From an uncultured Paracoccaceae bacterium (GTDB taxonomy: Bacteria > Pseudomonadota > Alphaproteobacteria > Rhodobacterales > Rhodobacteraceae): a stretch of 64,000 nt of DNA. Position numbers and translations under genes: made by a program. The notes beneath the pieces were generated by a model, which was given only the letters and a program-made list of their open reading frames with translations, had not been told where the DNA came from and ran no database searches. Below, piece after piece: positions 37,183-46,109 of the stretch. The DNA is taken from NCBI GenBank assembly GCA_947502145.1, contig CANMYO010000004.1, forward strand, positions 248,001 to 312,000, written 5' to 3'. Every line of letters starts with the position of its first letter. Within the stretch, counting starts at the first letter, position 1.

Positions 37183-38292
37183 ATGGGCATTCTCGACTTT
37201 CTTTCCGGCCAGTTTATCGACGTCATCCATTGGACGGACAACACCCAGGACACAATGGTCTGGCGATTTGAGCGTGAAGGCCACGAGATAAAATACGGCG
37301 CCAAGCTGACTGTGCGCGAAGGACAGGCGGCTGTATTTGTGCATGAGGGGCAACTGGCGGACGTATTCAGCCCCGGTCTTTATCTGCTTGAGACCAATAA
37401 CATGCCGATCATGACCACGCTTCAGCACTGGGATCACGGATTCAACAGCCCCTTCAAATCCGAAATCTATTTTGTTGATACGACCCGGTTCAGCGATCTC
37501 AAATGGGGCACCAAGAACCCGATCATGCTGCGGGACCCAGAGTTCGGCCCGACCCGGATTCGCGCCTTTGGTACATATACGATCAAAGTCAGGGATGCGG
37601 CGGTGTTCCTGCGGGAAATCGTTGGGACCGACGGCGAGTTTACTGCTGATGAAATCAGTTACCAAATCCGCAACATCATCGTCCAGGAATTCAACCGCGC
37701 CATCGCGCAGTCGGGCATTCCGGTTCTGGACATGGCCGCCAATACCGGCGAACTGGGCAAATTGATCGCCGCGGCAATTGACCCCACATTGGCGGACTAC
37801 GGGCTTAGCATTCCAGAACTTTACATCGAGAATATCAGTCTTCCTCCGGCGGTCGAAAAGGCACTGGATGAGCGGACCTCGCGCGGGATCGCGGGCAACC
37901 TTGATGAGCACATGAAGTGGAAAGCCGCCGAGGCGATGGCACAGCCGGGGTCCGCTGCGGGACAGGCAATGGGAATGGGCATGGGGGCTGGTCTGGGCAT
38001 GCAGATGGGCAATATGGTGCAAACCGGGCCCTGGGGTGCCGCTCCGCAACCCCCGGTCGCCGTGCCGCCGCCGCCACCCCCTCCACCGGTCGAACATGTC
38101 TGGCACATCGCAACTGCGGGCGAAGTCACCGGGCCGTTTTCCAAGGCTGCGATGGGGCGCAAGGTAACGGACGGCAGCCTGACTCGTGACAGCCAGGTCT
38201 GGACCCAGGGCCAGGACGGCTGGAAAGCGGCCGAAAATACCGAACTGGCACAGCTGTTCACCGTCATGCCGCCACCGCCTCCTGGGGGATAA
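37183..38292 (+). CDS. SPFH-domain protein with C-terminal GYF_2 domain
   Basis: 369 residues. The SPFH/band-7 fold occupies about 25-245, with a C-terminal amphipathic part as in YdjI. A Gly/Met-rich stretch (about 265-285) and a run of eight prolines (about 298-305) lead to a GYF_2/DUF4339-like domain (about 308-360: VWHIATAGEVTGPFSKAAMG, then DSQVWTQGQDGWKAAEN). The protein ends in another Pro run. No signal peptide or transmembrane helix is present, so membrane association would be peripheral, with a scaffold role by analogy to YdjI. Confidence 0.88.
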   Translation: MGILDFLSGQFIDVIHWTDNTQDTMVWRFEREGHEIKYGAKLTVREGQAAVFVHEGQLADVFSPGLYLLETNNMPIMTTLQHWDHGFNSPFKSEIYFVDTTRFSDLKWGTKNPIMLRDPEFGPTRIRAFGTYTIKVRDAAVFLREIVGTDGEFTADEISYQIRNIIVQEFNRAIAQSGIPVLDMAANTGELGKLIAAAIDPTLADYGLSIPELYIENISLPPAVEKALDERTSRGIAGNLDEHMKWKAAEAMAQPGSAAGQAMGMGMGAGLGMQMGNMVQTGPWGAAPQPPVAVPPPPPPPPVEHVWHIATAGEVTGPFSKAAMGRKVTDGSLTRDSQVWTQGQDGWKAAENTELAQLFTVMPPPPPGG

Positions 38293-38375
38293 CCGGATAT
38301 CCGGCAATCGTTTTGTTGTGCATATCGGCAGATCGTGGCTGAAACCATTTGGCCCTTTGTTGCGTGTATGAACAC

Positions 38376-38945
38376 ATGACACGCGCAAAATTTCCGAAGG
38401 TTGGCCGCATTCTGCCGGCGCGGCGCACATGGCTCAAGGTGTTGCATGGGGTGATGATCCCGCTCACCTTTTGGTTCATGATCGCGACGCCCGATTTCGT
38501 GCGCAAGGTGCTTGGGCCCGGAGGCGCGGCGATGAATTCTAAGATTGCGTTGTTGTTCGTAATTCTGTGCCTGTTCTGGACCTTTGATTACCTGCGACGC
38601 GGGCTGGCCGGGCGACCGGGTCCGAAGCTTCCCCCGCGGGCCAGAACGTTTCACCAAAGGCTGCACAAGACAATTATCTGGGGTTTGTTTCCTGTTCCCG
38701 TCGGCGGGTTTCTGTTGGGCCTGACCGCGTCGCGCCAACTGAAGGCGGGTGGGTTTCTGCCCATTGCGCCGCCCCAGCACATGCCACACGCCAATGACAT
38801 CATCGGAAAGCTGCATATCATCGAATTTTATGCTCTCGGCGCGATCATCATCGTGCACGCAGCCTTTCACGTCTGGCGGCATGTGAAATTGCGTGACAAT
38901 GCCCTACGGATCATGGCCCCAAAAGTCCTGCATCGTTTCCTCTGA
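38376..38945 (+). CDS. Cytochrome b561-like integral membrane protein
   Basis: 189 residues with four predicted helices (about 20-45, 53-73, 95-120, 150-170). His residues sit near helix ends (LKVLHGVMIPLTFWFM, FHQRLHKTIIWGLFP, IVHAAFHVWRHVKL), matching the di-heme b561/cytochrome b layout. It may pass electrons across the membrane or reduce a quinone. The ATG at 38376 has no strong ribosome site. It lies between the SPFH and zinc-ribbon genes but its link to them is not proven. Confidence 0.8.
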   Translation: MTRAKFPKVGRILPARRTWLKVLHGVMIPLTFWFMIATPDFVRKVLGPGGAAMNSKIALLFVILCLFWTFDYLRRGLAGRPGPKLPPRARTFHQRLHKTIIWGLFPVPVGGFLLGLTASRQLKAGGFLPIAPPQHMPHANDIIGKLHIIEFYALGAIIIVHAAFHVWRHVKLRDNALRIMAPKVLHRFL

Positions 38946-38988
38946 TTTGCCCATGGTCCCGCCCCGCGTCTGGCGGTATCACTAGGGG

Positions 38989-40077
38989 ATGAGTATCGAC
39001 GAACATCACTTTCCCTGTGACACCTGCGGATCAGACCTGCGTTTTGATCCCGGCGCGCACCAATTGACATGCGATCACTGCGGCAACATCCAGCCAATTG
39101 AACAGGACCGTCAAGCCGGCGGAGGCATCAAGGAAATGGATTTCCGCGCCGCGCTCAATAACCAGCTGGCCGAAAGCGAAATCGAAGAAACGCGCGTGGT
39201 GACATGCCCCAATTGCGGCGCCCAGACTGAATACAGCAGCGACACCCATGCCGCGGAATGCCCGTTCTGTGCAACGCCTGTTGTTACAGACACGGGTGCA
39301 CATCGGCACATCAAGCCGCGCGGCCTTCTGCCCTTCTTACTGGATGAACGGCAAGCGCGCGACGCAATGACCGACTGGCTGGGGCGGCTTTGGTTTGCGC
39401 CCGGAGGCGTGCAGGAGTATGCCCGCAAGGGGCGCGCCATGAATGGCATCTACGTTCCCTACTGGACCTTCGATGCAGACACCAAAAGCCGTTATAGCGG
39501 CCAGCGCGGCAATGACTATTACGAATCCCGGGTGGTGGTCCGAAACGGCAAGAAACGCACTGTACGAATTCGCAAGACGCGCTGGCGCGCTGCACGGGGG
39601 CAAGTCGCCCGCTTCTTTGATGATGTACTGGTCCTGGCCTCGCAAAGCTTGCCGAAGAAATACACCGATGGGCTTGAGCCTTGGGATCTGTCAGAACTTG
39701 AACCTTACAACCCCGAATACCTCGCCGGATTTCGTGCGGAGGGCTATCAGGTCGAACTGGCAGATGGGTTCGTGCAGGCGCGCGACTATATGGACCGCAT
39801 GATCTTGCGGGACGTAAAATACGACATCGGCGGGGATCGACAGCGGGTCAGCAATGTCGACACCCAAGTGCGCGATATCACGTTCAAGCATGTTCTTCTG
39901 CCGGTCTGGCTTGCGGCATATAAGTATCGCGGTCGCACCTTCCGTTTTGTCGTAAACGGACGCACCGGCCGCGTTCAGGGACAGCGCCCCTATTCGGCCA
40001 TCAAGATCGCCATTGCAGTTATTCTGGGTGCCATCATTGCAATGGGCGTCGGTTATGTTATCGCTACCAGCCAGTGA
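38989..40077 (+). CDS. Zinc-ribbon membrane protein (YdjG/TFIIB-type)
   Basis: 362 residues. Two N-terminal zinc ribbons: CDTCGSDLRFDPGAHQLTCD ending in HCG, and CPNCGAQTEYSSDTHAAECP ending in FC. A soluble domain follows, with VPYWTFDADTKSRYSGQRGN. One C-terminal membrane helix spans about 338-358 (IAIAVILGAIIAMGVGYVIA). The architecture resembles the zinc-ribbon protein encoded beside the SPFH protein YdjI in Bacillus. Likely a membrane-anchored partner of the SPFH protein. Confidence 0.85.
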   Translation: MSIDEHHFPCDTCGSDLRFDPGAHQLTCDHCGNIQPIEQDRQAGGGIKEMDFRAALNNQLAESEIEETRVVTCPNCGAQTEYSSDTHAAECPFCATPVVTDTGAHRHIKPRGLLPFLLDERQARDAMTDWLGRLWFAPGGVQEYARKGRAMNGIYVPYWTFDADTKSRYSGQRGNDYYESRVVVRNGKKRTVRIRKTRWRAARGQVARFFDDVLVLASQSLPKKYTDGLEPWDLSELEPYNPEYLAGFRAEGYQVELADGFVQARDYMDRMILRDVKYDIGGDRQRVSNVDTQVRDITFKHVLLPVWLAAYKYRGRTFRFVVNGRTGRVQGQRPYSAIKIAIAVILGAIIAMGVGYVIATSQ

Positions 40078-40095
40078 AATACAGGAGTTTGGGCC

Positions 40096-41001
40096 ATGAT
40101 CCTCTGCTGCGGAGAAGCCCTGATCGACATGCTGCCGCGCCAGACTGCTGCTGGCGAAAATGCCTTTGCCCCCCATGCAGGTGGTGCGGTTTTCAATACT
40201 TCAATTGCGCTTGGACGGCTGGGCGAAAAGGTGCAACTTTTCACAGGGTTATCGTCGGACCTGTTTGGTGACGTCCTGCGGGACGGTCTGACAGCCAGTC
40301 ATGTGGATGCAAGCCTGGCGCATATGTCCGACCGCCCAACAACGCTTGCCTTTGTCAAACTGTCTGATGGCCATGCGGAATATGCGTTCTACGATGAAAA
40401 CACGGCCGGGCGCATGCTTGCCATTGCCGATCTGCCGGCTACGACGGCAGACGCGCTGTTCTTTGGCGGAATTTCATTGGTCGTTGAACCTTGCGGCAGC
40501 GCTTACGAGGCCCTGTTGCTGCGCGAGGCCGCCCACCGCTTCACCATGATCGATCCCAATATCCGCCCCGGATTCATTCGTGATGAGACCCGCTACCGGG
40601 CACGTCTGACGGCCATGATGGGGGCTGCGGATGTAATCAAGACCAGTGACGAAGACCTTGCATGGATCAACGGCACCGCAGACGCCAGCGCGCTGTTTGA
40701 CTCAACCGCGGCACAGGTCATCCTGCTGACGCGTGGGGCGGATGGCGTCACCATAATGACCCGCGAGGACAGTTGCGACATCCCCGCGCATAAGGCTGAC
40801 GTCGTCGACACCGTTGGCGCAGGTGATACCTTCAATGCCGGCTTCCTCGCAGGCCTATCGCGAGGGGGACATCTCAGCAAAGATGGCATACGCGCCGCCA
40901 CGCTGAAGGACCTCGCCACGGCAGCCGCACTGGGGACGCAGGCCGCTGCCGTCACTGTCAGCCGCGCCGGTGCAAATCCACCCTGGGCAAATGAATTGTG
41001 A
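40096..41001 (+). CDS. PfkB-family carbohydrate kinase, fructokinase-like
   Basis: 301 residues. The N-terminal [20 protein letters not shown] and the C-terminal ATP/anion-hole signature [16 protein letters not shown] are both intact, including the catalytic Asp. Fructokinase is the best general call; 2-keto-3-deoxygluconate and adenosine kinases share these motifs. Its stop overlaps the GTG start of dtd by four bases. Confidence 0.85.
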   Translation: MILCCGEALIDMLPRQTAAGENAFAPHAGGAVFNTSIALGRLGEKVQLFTGLSSDLFGDVLRDGLTASHVDASLAHMSDRPTTLAFVKLSDGHAEYAFYDENTAGRMLAIADLPATTADALFFGGISLVVEPCGSAYEALLLREAAHRFTMIDPNIRPGFIRDETRYRARLTAMMGAADVIKTSDEDLAWINGTADASALFDSTAAQVILLTRGADGVTIMTREDSCDIPAHKADVVDTVGAGDTFNAGFLAGLSRGGHLSKDGIRAATLKDLATAAALGTQAAAVTVSRAGANPPWANEL

Positions 41002-41435
41002 GGGCGCTTTTGCAGCGGGTCAGCGCCGCCCAGGTCAGTGTGAAGGGCGACGTCATCGGCAAGATTGACGCCGGGTTGCTGATTTTCGTCTGCGCGATGC
41101 AAGGCGATGATGCTGCAAGTTCAGCCCGACTTGCAGGAAAGATCAGCAAACTGCGGATCTTCAGAGACGAGAATGGCCGGATGAACCGCGCATTGTCAGA
41201 GACTGGCGGCAGCGCGCTGATTGTCAGCCAGTTCACCCTGGCCGCAGACACCTCCCGTGGGAATCGCCCGGGCTTTGGTCATGCCGCTGACCCCGAGACC
41301 GGCAAATCACTTTATCAGACATTTATCAATGATATCAAAGCCTGTGGCATCCAGACCGCAACGGGTGAGTTTGGGGCTGACATGGCCGTCAGCCTCACCA
41401 ATGACGGGCCCGTCACGATCTGGCTTGACGTCTAG
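40998..41435 (+). CDS. dtd: D-aminoacyl-tRNA deacylase
   Basis: 145 residues. It starts [20 protein letters not shown], with the proofreading motifs SQFTLAAD (SQFTL) and [10 protein letters not shown] (GP motif). DTD frees tRNA from mischarged D-amino acids and glycine. The GTG start at 40998 overlaps the kinase stop (GTGA), giving translational coupling. Confidence 0.93.
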   Translation: MRALLQRVSAAQVSVKGDVIGKIDAGLLIFVCAMQGDDAASSARLAGKISKLRIFRDENGRMNRALSETGGSALIVSQFTLAADTSRGNRPGFGHAADPETGKSLYQTFINDIKACGIQTATGEFGADMAVSLTNDGPVTIWLDV

Positions 41436-41463
41436 TCCAATACGGGATGGCGGGTGGGGCGCC

Positions 41464-41480
41464 TTTCCCGGCACGGGAAA
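41464..41480. terminator. Small hairpin between convergent dtd and znuA
   Basis: TTTCCCG-GCA-CGGGAAA, seven perfect pairs with a three-base loop, sits in the 60-base gap between the convergent genes. Without T-runs it is at best a weak bidirectional terminator. Confidence 0.4.
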
Positions 41481-41495
41481 CAGCGACATCCGGCA

Positions 41496-42452
41496 TCATC
41501 CAGCGCAATCCGAGATGGCCTGCGCAACCCCGCGCACCAGCGCCGAGTAATCCTCCGCCGCAACACCAAGCGGATCAATTTGCGCGACCTTCACGTCGGT
41601 GCCTTCGCCTAGGGTCTCAATCCAGCCCGGCTTCGTGCCAACCTCGTAAAGCAGGCAGGTCACCTCTCCTTGCGCGACCAACGCACGCAATTCAGAAAGA
41701 TGTGTTGGGCCGGGGCGCGCGTCATCTGTTCCAGTCACCATGCCGACCGCGTGCAAGCCAAAGCGCGCCTCAAAGTATTGATAGGCATCGTGCGGTAGCA
41801 AGAACCCCTCCACGTCGGCAACCATGTCCGAAACATCTTCGGCCAAAACGTCCAGTTCACTTGCCAGACGTTCAGCATTCGCGAAATAGGTTGCGGCATT
41901 GTCGGGATCGGCAACCGCCAGATCGGCAGCAATTGCCCGCCCCCAGATTGCAGCAACTGCGGGATCCAACCATCCATGCGGATCAAATGCGCCATAATCA
42001 TGCCCGTGCCCGTGCCCGTGATCATGATCGCGGCCATCATCGTCATCATGCCCGTCATCGTCATCATGACCGTCATCGTGATCATGCCCACCATCGTCAT
42101 CATGACGCTCATGGTGGTCCTCACGAACCGGAAGCGCCCACCCTTCAACTTGCAGCAGCTCCGTCTGACCGGCATTCTCAGCAACATTGGCAAGTGGACG
42201 TTCCAGCCAAGGGGTCAGCCCCTCACCCACCCAGATGATGTGGTCCGCCTCCGCTAGCCGCGCCGCATCCGATGGTCGCATTGCATAATCGTGAACAGAC
42301 CCGCCTGCCGGCAAAAGTTGCACGGGTTCCCCAACACCCTGCATGATTTCGGACGTCAACATCTGCACTGGCCTGATATCCGTTACCACCCGTAGATCGT
42401 CAGCGCGCGCAGCGCCTGCACAGAATAACCCAACCATTATTAATCGCAGCAT
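41496..42452 (-). CDS. znuA: Zinc ABC transporter substrate-binding protein ZnuA
   Basis: 318 residues. A signal peptide (MLRLIMVGLFCAGAARA, cleavage near 17) leads to a periplasmic zinc-binding protein of the cluster A-I family. GGSVHDYAMRPSDAARL has the first His, and a His/Asp-rich loop (about 112-150, repeats of DDDGHD, ending HGHGHGHDYGAFDPHGWLD) is typical of ZnuA and collects Zn2+. LLPHDAYQYFEARFG and LYEVGTKPGWI carry the later ligands. AAGGGG precedes the ATG. Divergent from zur-znuCB under one Zur box. Confidence 0.93.
   Translation of the reverse strand: MLRLIMVGLFCAGAARADDLRVVTDIRPVQMLTSEIMQGVGEPVQLLPAGGSVHDYAMRPSDAARLAEADHIIWVGEGLTPWLERPLANVAENAGQTELLQVEGWALPVREDHHERHDDDGGHDHDDGHDDDDGHDDDDGRDHDHGHGHGHDYGAFDPHGWLDPAVAAIWGRAIAADLAVADPDNAATYFANAERLASELDVLAEDVSDMVADVEGFLLPHDAYQYFEARFGLHAVGMVTGTDDARPGPTHLSELRALVAQGEVTCLLYEVGTKPGWIETLGEGTDVKVAQIDPLGVAAEDYSALVRGVAQAISDCAG
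42044..42115. repeat. 18-bp tandem repeat encoding His/Asp loop of ZnuA
   Basis: Four units of 18 bases, similar to catcatgcccgtcatcgt, with point differences, starting at 42044, 42062, 42080 and 42098. They encode DDDGHD-like hexapeptides in the zinc loop. Unequal crossing-over or slippage could change the loop length between strains. Confidence 0.8.
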
Positions 42453-42494
42453 GATCAACCCCTTGCAATTTTCTTCAGCGGCGGGCATACAGCG

Positions 42495-42508
42495 TATGTT
42501 ATAACATA
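42495..42508. promoter_or_regulatory. Zur box
   Basis: Perfect palindrome TATGTTATAACATA, matching the AT-rich Fur/Zur-type box, in the 68-base gap between the divergent znuA and zur genes. Zinc-loaded Zur would repress both transcripts from this single site. Confidence 0.85.
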
Positions 42509-42520
42509 ACAAGGCCCAAA

Positions 42521-42991
42521 ATGACCGCTCTCGGTTTCTCAGATCACAATCACAAAACCTGCGTGATCGCAGCCATTGATGCGGCTGAGGCCACATGTGA
42601 CGCGCGGGGCATCAAGCTGACGACAATCCGGCGGCGCACGCTCGAAATCCTGCTGGAAAGCCACACTGCGCTTGGGGCCTATGACATTCTCGCACGCCTT
42701 GATGCGGAAAGGCTGGGATCAAAACCGCCTGTCGTTTACCGGGCCCTGTCGTTTCTGGTGGATCATGGCTTTGCGCATCGGATCGAGCGGCTGAACGCCT
42801 TTGTCGCTTGTGCCCATCCCGGTGCCGATCACGCCCCCGCATTTATGATTTGCCGTGGCTGTCGAAAGGTGGCAGAGACGCAGGATCGCCCCGACCGGAT
42901 GCAAAACAGTGCCACAGAAAGCGGGTTCGTCATTGAACAGACCGTGATCGAAGCTGAAGGTCTGTGCCCGGATTGCCAGGGGGAACCATGA
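42521..42991 (+). CDS. zur: Zinc uptake regulator Zur (Fur family)
   Basis: 156 residues. Fur-type winged helix at about 30-85 (PVVYRALSFLVDHGFAHRIE). The dimerisation part has metal ligands in AHPGADHAPAF and Cys pairs CRGC and CPDC for a structural zinc site. Binding to the adjacent palindrome is expected. AAGG precedes the ATG. The stop overlaps znuC by four bases, so regulator and transporter are translated together and autoregulation is likely. Confidence 0.93.
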   Translation: MTALGFSDHNHKTCVIAAIDAAEATCDARGIKLTTIRRRTLEILLESHTALGAYDILARLDAERLGSKPPVVYRALSFLVDHGFAHRIERLNAFVACAHPGADHAPAFMICRGCRKVAETQDRPDRMQNSATESGFVIEQTVIEAEGLCPDCQGEP

Positions 42992-43713
42992 CACTCATTT
43001 CTGCAGAAAATGTAAGCGTTCACCACGCGGGCTTACCCACGCTTGATTCCGTGAGCTTCGCAATCCAACCCGGTGAAATCGTTACGATTGTCGGCCCCAA
43101 TGGATCCGGAAAATCTACTTTGCTGCGGTTGCTGATCGGCGCGATCACACCAAATGCGGGCCTGATCAGGCGATCATCGGATGTCCGCATCGGCTATGTG
43201 CCGCAAAAGCTGGCGATAGACGGGAATCTGCCAATGTCGGTCCGGCGCTTCCTGGACCTGCCGCATCGTGTCAGTAATGCCAAAGCGCATGAAGCGATGG
43301 CCACAGCAGGGGTGACGAAACTGGCGAACAAGCAGATGTCGGCCCTTTCAGGTGGGCAGTTTCAACGTGTCCTGTTGGCACGCGCGATCCTGTCCCGCCC
43401 AAACCTTCTGATCCTTGACGAGGCGACGCAGGGACTTGATCAGCCGGGCTCTGCGCAATTCTATCGCCAGATCGAAGAGGTAAGGCAGGATCTGGGTTGT
43501 GCGGTCCTGATGGTCAGTCACGAGCTTCACGTGGTGATGAGCGCCTCGGACCGGGTGATTTGTCTTAACGGGCATATCTGTTGTGAAGGCACGCCGGATG
43601 TCGTATCCGCGACCCCCGCCTACCGCGAGCTTTTTGGCAGCGGCACACATGGCGCACTGGCCCTATATCGCCACGATCACGACCATCACCACGATCACGC
43701 CCATGACCACTGA
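42988..43713 (+). CDS. znuC: Zinc ABC transporter ATPase ZnuC
   Basis: 241 residues. Walker A GPNGSGKST, signature LSGGQFQRVLLARAI, Walker B LLILDEATQGLD, H-loop VSHELHVV. The C-terminal tail is His/Asp-rich (HDHDHHHDHAHDH), which may sense or buffer Zn2+ in the cytoplasm. The ATG overlaps the zur stop (ATGA), and the stop overlaps the znuB ATG by one base. Confidence 0.94.
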   Translation: MTLISAENVSVHHAGLPTLDSVSFAIQPGEIVTIVGPNGSGKSTLLRLLIGAITPNAGLIRRSSDVRIGYVPQKLAIDGNLPMSVRRFLDLPHRVSNAKAHEAMATAGVTKLANKQMSALSGGQFQRVLLARAILSRPNLLILDEATQGLDQPGSAQFYRQIEEVRQDLGCAVLMVSHELHVVMSASDRVICLNGHICCEGTPDVVSATPAYRELFGSGTHGALALYRHDHDHHHDHAHDH

Positions 43714-44510
43714 TGCTTGACGATTTTCTTGTACGCGCCGCACTTGCGGCCTGCGGCACGGCCACTGCGGCGGCGCTGCTGGGGTGTTTTGTCGTGTGGC
43801 GACGAATGGCCTATTTTGGCGATGCGACGGCCCATGCAGCTGTGCTTGGTGTTGCCATATCCCTGGCATTTTCGATGTCGATCCTTGTGGGCGTCACCGC
43901 TGTTGCGCTTGGCATGGCAGTGCTGATTCATTTGCTGTCGCGGCAGGGCCAGCCTGTCGATACCTTGCTTGGGGTTTTGTCGCATGGAGCTTTGGCGATC
44001 GGGCTGGTCGCTGTTTCGTTGATCCCAGGGCAAAGGATTGATGTGGAGTCTTATCTATTCGGGGACGTTCTCAGCGTTTCGCGGTTGGATGTTGCCGTGA
44101 TCTGGGCCGGTGCGGCGCTTGTCATTGCGATCATCTGGCGGCAATGGTCTTCGCTGCTAACGGCGACATTGTCGCCAGATCTTGCCTATGCGGCCGGGAT
44201 CAATCCACGCCGCGAACAGCTGATCCTCACGCTTCTTCTGGCGGTTGTCGTTGCGGTTGCAATCAAAGTCGTTGGAGCCTTGCTGATTACCGCGCTTTTG
44301 ATCATTCCTGCGGCAACCGCACGCGGTTTGACACGCACCCCAGAGGCGATGGCACTGGTATCTGTTGCATTTGGGATTCTTTCAGCTTTTGGCGGGCTAC
44401 GTCTAGCAATAGTATTCGACACACCCGTTGGCCCCAGCATAGTGTGTTTGAGTGTATTTCTATTTTCTCTGGCAACAATCAGCCGACAATTCCGGACAAC
44501 TGGCAAGTAA
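43713..44510 (+). CDS. znuB: Zinc ABC transporter permease ZnuB
   Basis: 265 residues with about eight membrane helices, ABC-3 family. VVWRRMAYFGDATAHAAVLG in the first part and the late VKVVGALLITALLIIPAATA-like stretch are typical. It forms the inner-membrane channel with ZnuA and ZnuC. It is the last gene of the zur-znuC-znuB unit. Confidence 0.93.
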   Translation: MLDDFLVRAALAACGTATAAALLGCFVVWRRMAYFGDATAHAAVLGVAISLAFSMSILVGVTAVALGMAVLIHLLSRQGQPVDTLLGVLSHGALAIGLVAVSLIPGQRIDVESYLFGDVLSVSRLDVAVIWAGAALVIAIIWRQWSSLLTATLSPDLAYAAGINPRREQLILTLLLAVVVAVAIKVVGALLITALLIIPAATARGLTRTPEAMALVSVAFGILSAFGGLRLAIVFDTPVGPSIVCLSVFLFSLATISRQFRTTGK

Positions 44511-44603
44511 TTGCCGCGTTGCTGGCCCGGTCCTGCCACGGGTTTGCCGCGATTGGGCGTTATCCCTAGGCCTATCTGCACAGACCCTGAAAGGCCCTGC
44601 CAC

Positions 44604-45086
44604 ATGAAACGTCGCCTTCTCGCGTTGACCACTTTCGTCGCCATCGCCCTTATCGCAGGGCAGGCATCTGCATCAAACGCCTGCACGACACCGGCCAACG
44701 TAAATGCGATGGCCACCGAAATCGCCGCTGGCGTGAACGCAAATCGACGCGCGCATGGGCGAGCGCCACTCGCTTACAATCAGCGCCTCAGTCGCGCGGC
44801 GATGAAACACGCCTGCGACATGGCTGTGAACAACTTTTTTGGGCATCGCGGCTCTGACGGAACAAATAGCCAGGCGCGGGTGCGTCAGGTTGGTTATCGT
44901 GATTGCATCGTGGCCGAAAACCTGGCTTGGGGTTATCCCAATTCACGGCAGATCATCTCTGGTTGGATGAATTCCTCTGGCCACCGCCGCAACATGCTGC
45001 ATCCGCGTATTGCTGAAATGGGCATTGGCATCACCCAGGGGCCAAAAGGTCCAAATTGGGTGCTTGTCGTTGCAAAGGGCTGCTAG
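44604..45086 (+). CDS. Secreted CAP-domain protein (SCP/PR1-like)
   Basis: 160 residues. The signal peptide is about 1-24 (ALIAGQASA), followed by a CAP domain. KHACDMAVNNFFGHRGSDG carries the first His, ENLAWGY the Glu, and SGHRRNMLHPRI the second His of the shallow cleft. Bacterial CAP proteins are secreted and mostly of unknown role. The ATG at 44604 is preceded by AAGG; no promoter or terminator is seen in the 93-base gap after znuB, so read-through is possible. Confidence 0.88.
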   Translation: MKRRLLALTTFVAIALIAGQASASNACTTPANVNAMATEIAAGVNANRRAHGRAPLAYNQRLSRAAMKHACDMAVNNFFGHRGSDGTNSQARVRQVGYRDCIVAENLAWGYPNSRQIISGWMNSSGHRRNMLHPRIAEMGIGITQGPKGPNWVLVVAKGC

Positions 45087-45092
45087 GCCCAC

Positions 45093-46109
45093 CTAACCGG
45101 GCGGCAAATTATCTTCGACATAAATATAGATCGGGCATTGGCCTTCATTTGGCGAAATTTGCCCTAACGCAACGCCCATTGCGGTGTGGCCCATCTCAAC
45201 GGTGTTGTGGGCCAGAATTGCAGTAAAGTCACCGCGGCTGAGTGCTGAACGGCTTTGTGCGTTGACCTCATGCCCGATGACGCTAATCCGGCCCGGGTTC
45301 ACTGTTGCCAGTCCTTCAATGATCGTGGGCTGGCCCCCACCGGCCAGATAGACGCCTTTTAGACCCTCGCCCATTTCTGCCATATTCGCGAGGATGGCCC
45401 GTGCATGGTCAGGATTGTTACCGTAGGCCGCCGGTTGCACCAGTGTCAGATCAGGGCGGGTCATGCCAAGCACCTGCCGAAACCCGGACGCCCGGTCCAA
45501 CAGATGCCGAAACTCAAGATGCCCAAGTAACAATGCGACCTGCCCCGGTCCCGGTGGAATAAATCCAGCCATCAGCCGCGCAGCGGCCCGCCCGGCGGCG
45601 AAATTGTCCTGTCCGACATAGGCAAAGCGACGCGACTGCGGGATATCAGAGACGACTGAAATTACGCGGATTCCACGGTCAATCAGCCGATTGACGCATT
45701 TGGTGACCTCTGCATTGTCGACCCCAACCATGATCACTGCTGAAGTATCGTCATCAACCGCATCCAGATTCGCGCAGAGCGTTGTCGGGTCGTAGGCGTC
45801 AAATCCTGAAAAGTCGAATTTGACACCGCCAAAGATCGGCGCATGTGATGCGGTTTCAAACCCCACACGCAAAGCGTCGAAGAACGGGTTGGTGCCCGCA
45901 CTCAGGATAACGGATACGCGCATCCCGTTGCCAATCTGACGCGCCGACAGGGACGAGGGGGCGTAGCCCAGTTCGCGCATGGCCGCCTCGACCCGGCACA
46001 CGGTTTCAGCGCGAACCCCGGGGCGTGCGTTCAACACACGATCAACGGTCGAGCGGGAGACCCCACTTAACCGAGCAACATCATCCATGCGTGTACGTGA
46101 GCCTACCAT
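45093..46109 (-). CDS. LacI-family regulator (second copy in window)
   Basis: 338 residues. Helix-turn-helix at about 8-55 (MDDVARLSGVSRSTVDRVLN), with a periplasmic-binding-like domain from about 62 (MRVSVILSAGTNPFFDALRV). Start at 46109 preceded by GGGGGG; the ATG seven codons later is an alternative. It ends six bases before the convergent CAP gene and faces a 410-base gap before the MttB-family gene on the same strand. Its targets are unknown. Confidence 0.88.
   Translation of the reverse strand: MVGSRTRMDDVARLSGVSRSTVDRVLNARPGVRAETVCRVEAAMRELGYAPSSLSARQIGNGMRVSVILSAGTNPFFDALRVGFETASHAPIFGGVKFDFSGFDAYDPTTLCANLDAVDDDTSAVIMVGVDNAEVTKCVNRLIDRGIRVISVVSDIPQSRRFAYVGQDNFAAGRAAARLMAGFIPPGPGQVALLLGHLEFRHLLDRASGFRQVLGMTRPDLTLVQPAAYGNNPDHARAILANMAEMGEGLKGVYLAGGGQPTIIEGLATVNPGRISVIGHEVNAQSRSALSRGDFTAILAHNTVEMGHTAMGVALGQISPNEGQCPIYIYVEDNLPPG

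Noticed and set aside
36931-38882. Two long minus-strand frames (499 and 353 residues) opposite DUF2927, SPFH and b561-like genes
   Set aside because: Both cross several well-supported plus-strand genes and show no domain; they arise from codon bias.
41447-42238. Plus-strand frame with His/Arg repeats opposite znuA
   Set aside because: The His-rich stretch is the complement of the znuA zinc-loop repeat; no start signal and no other features.
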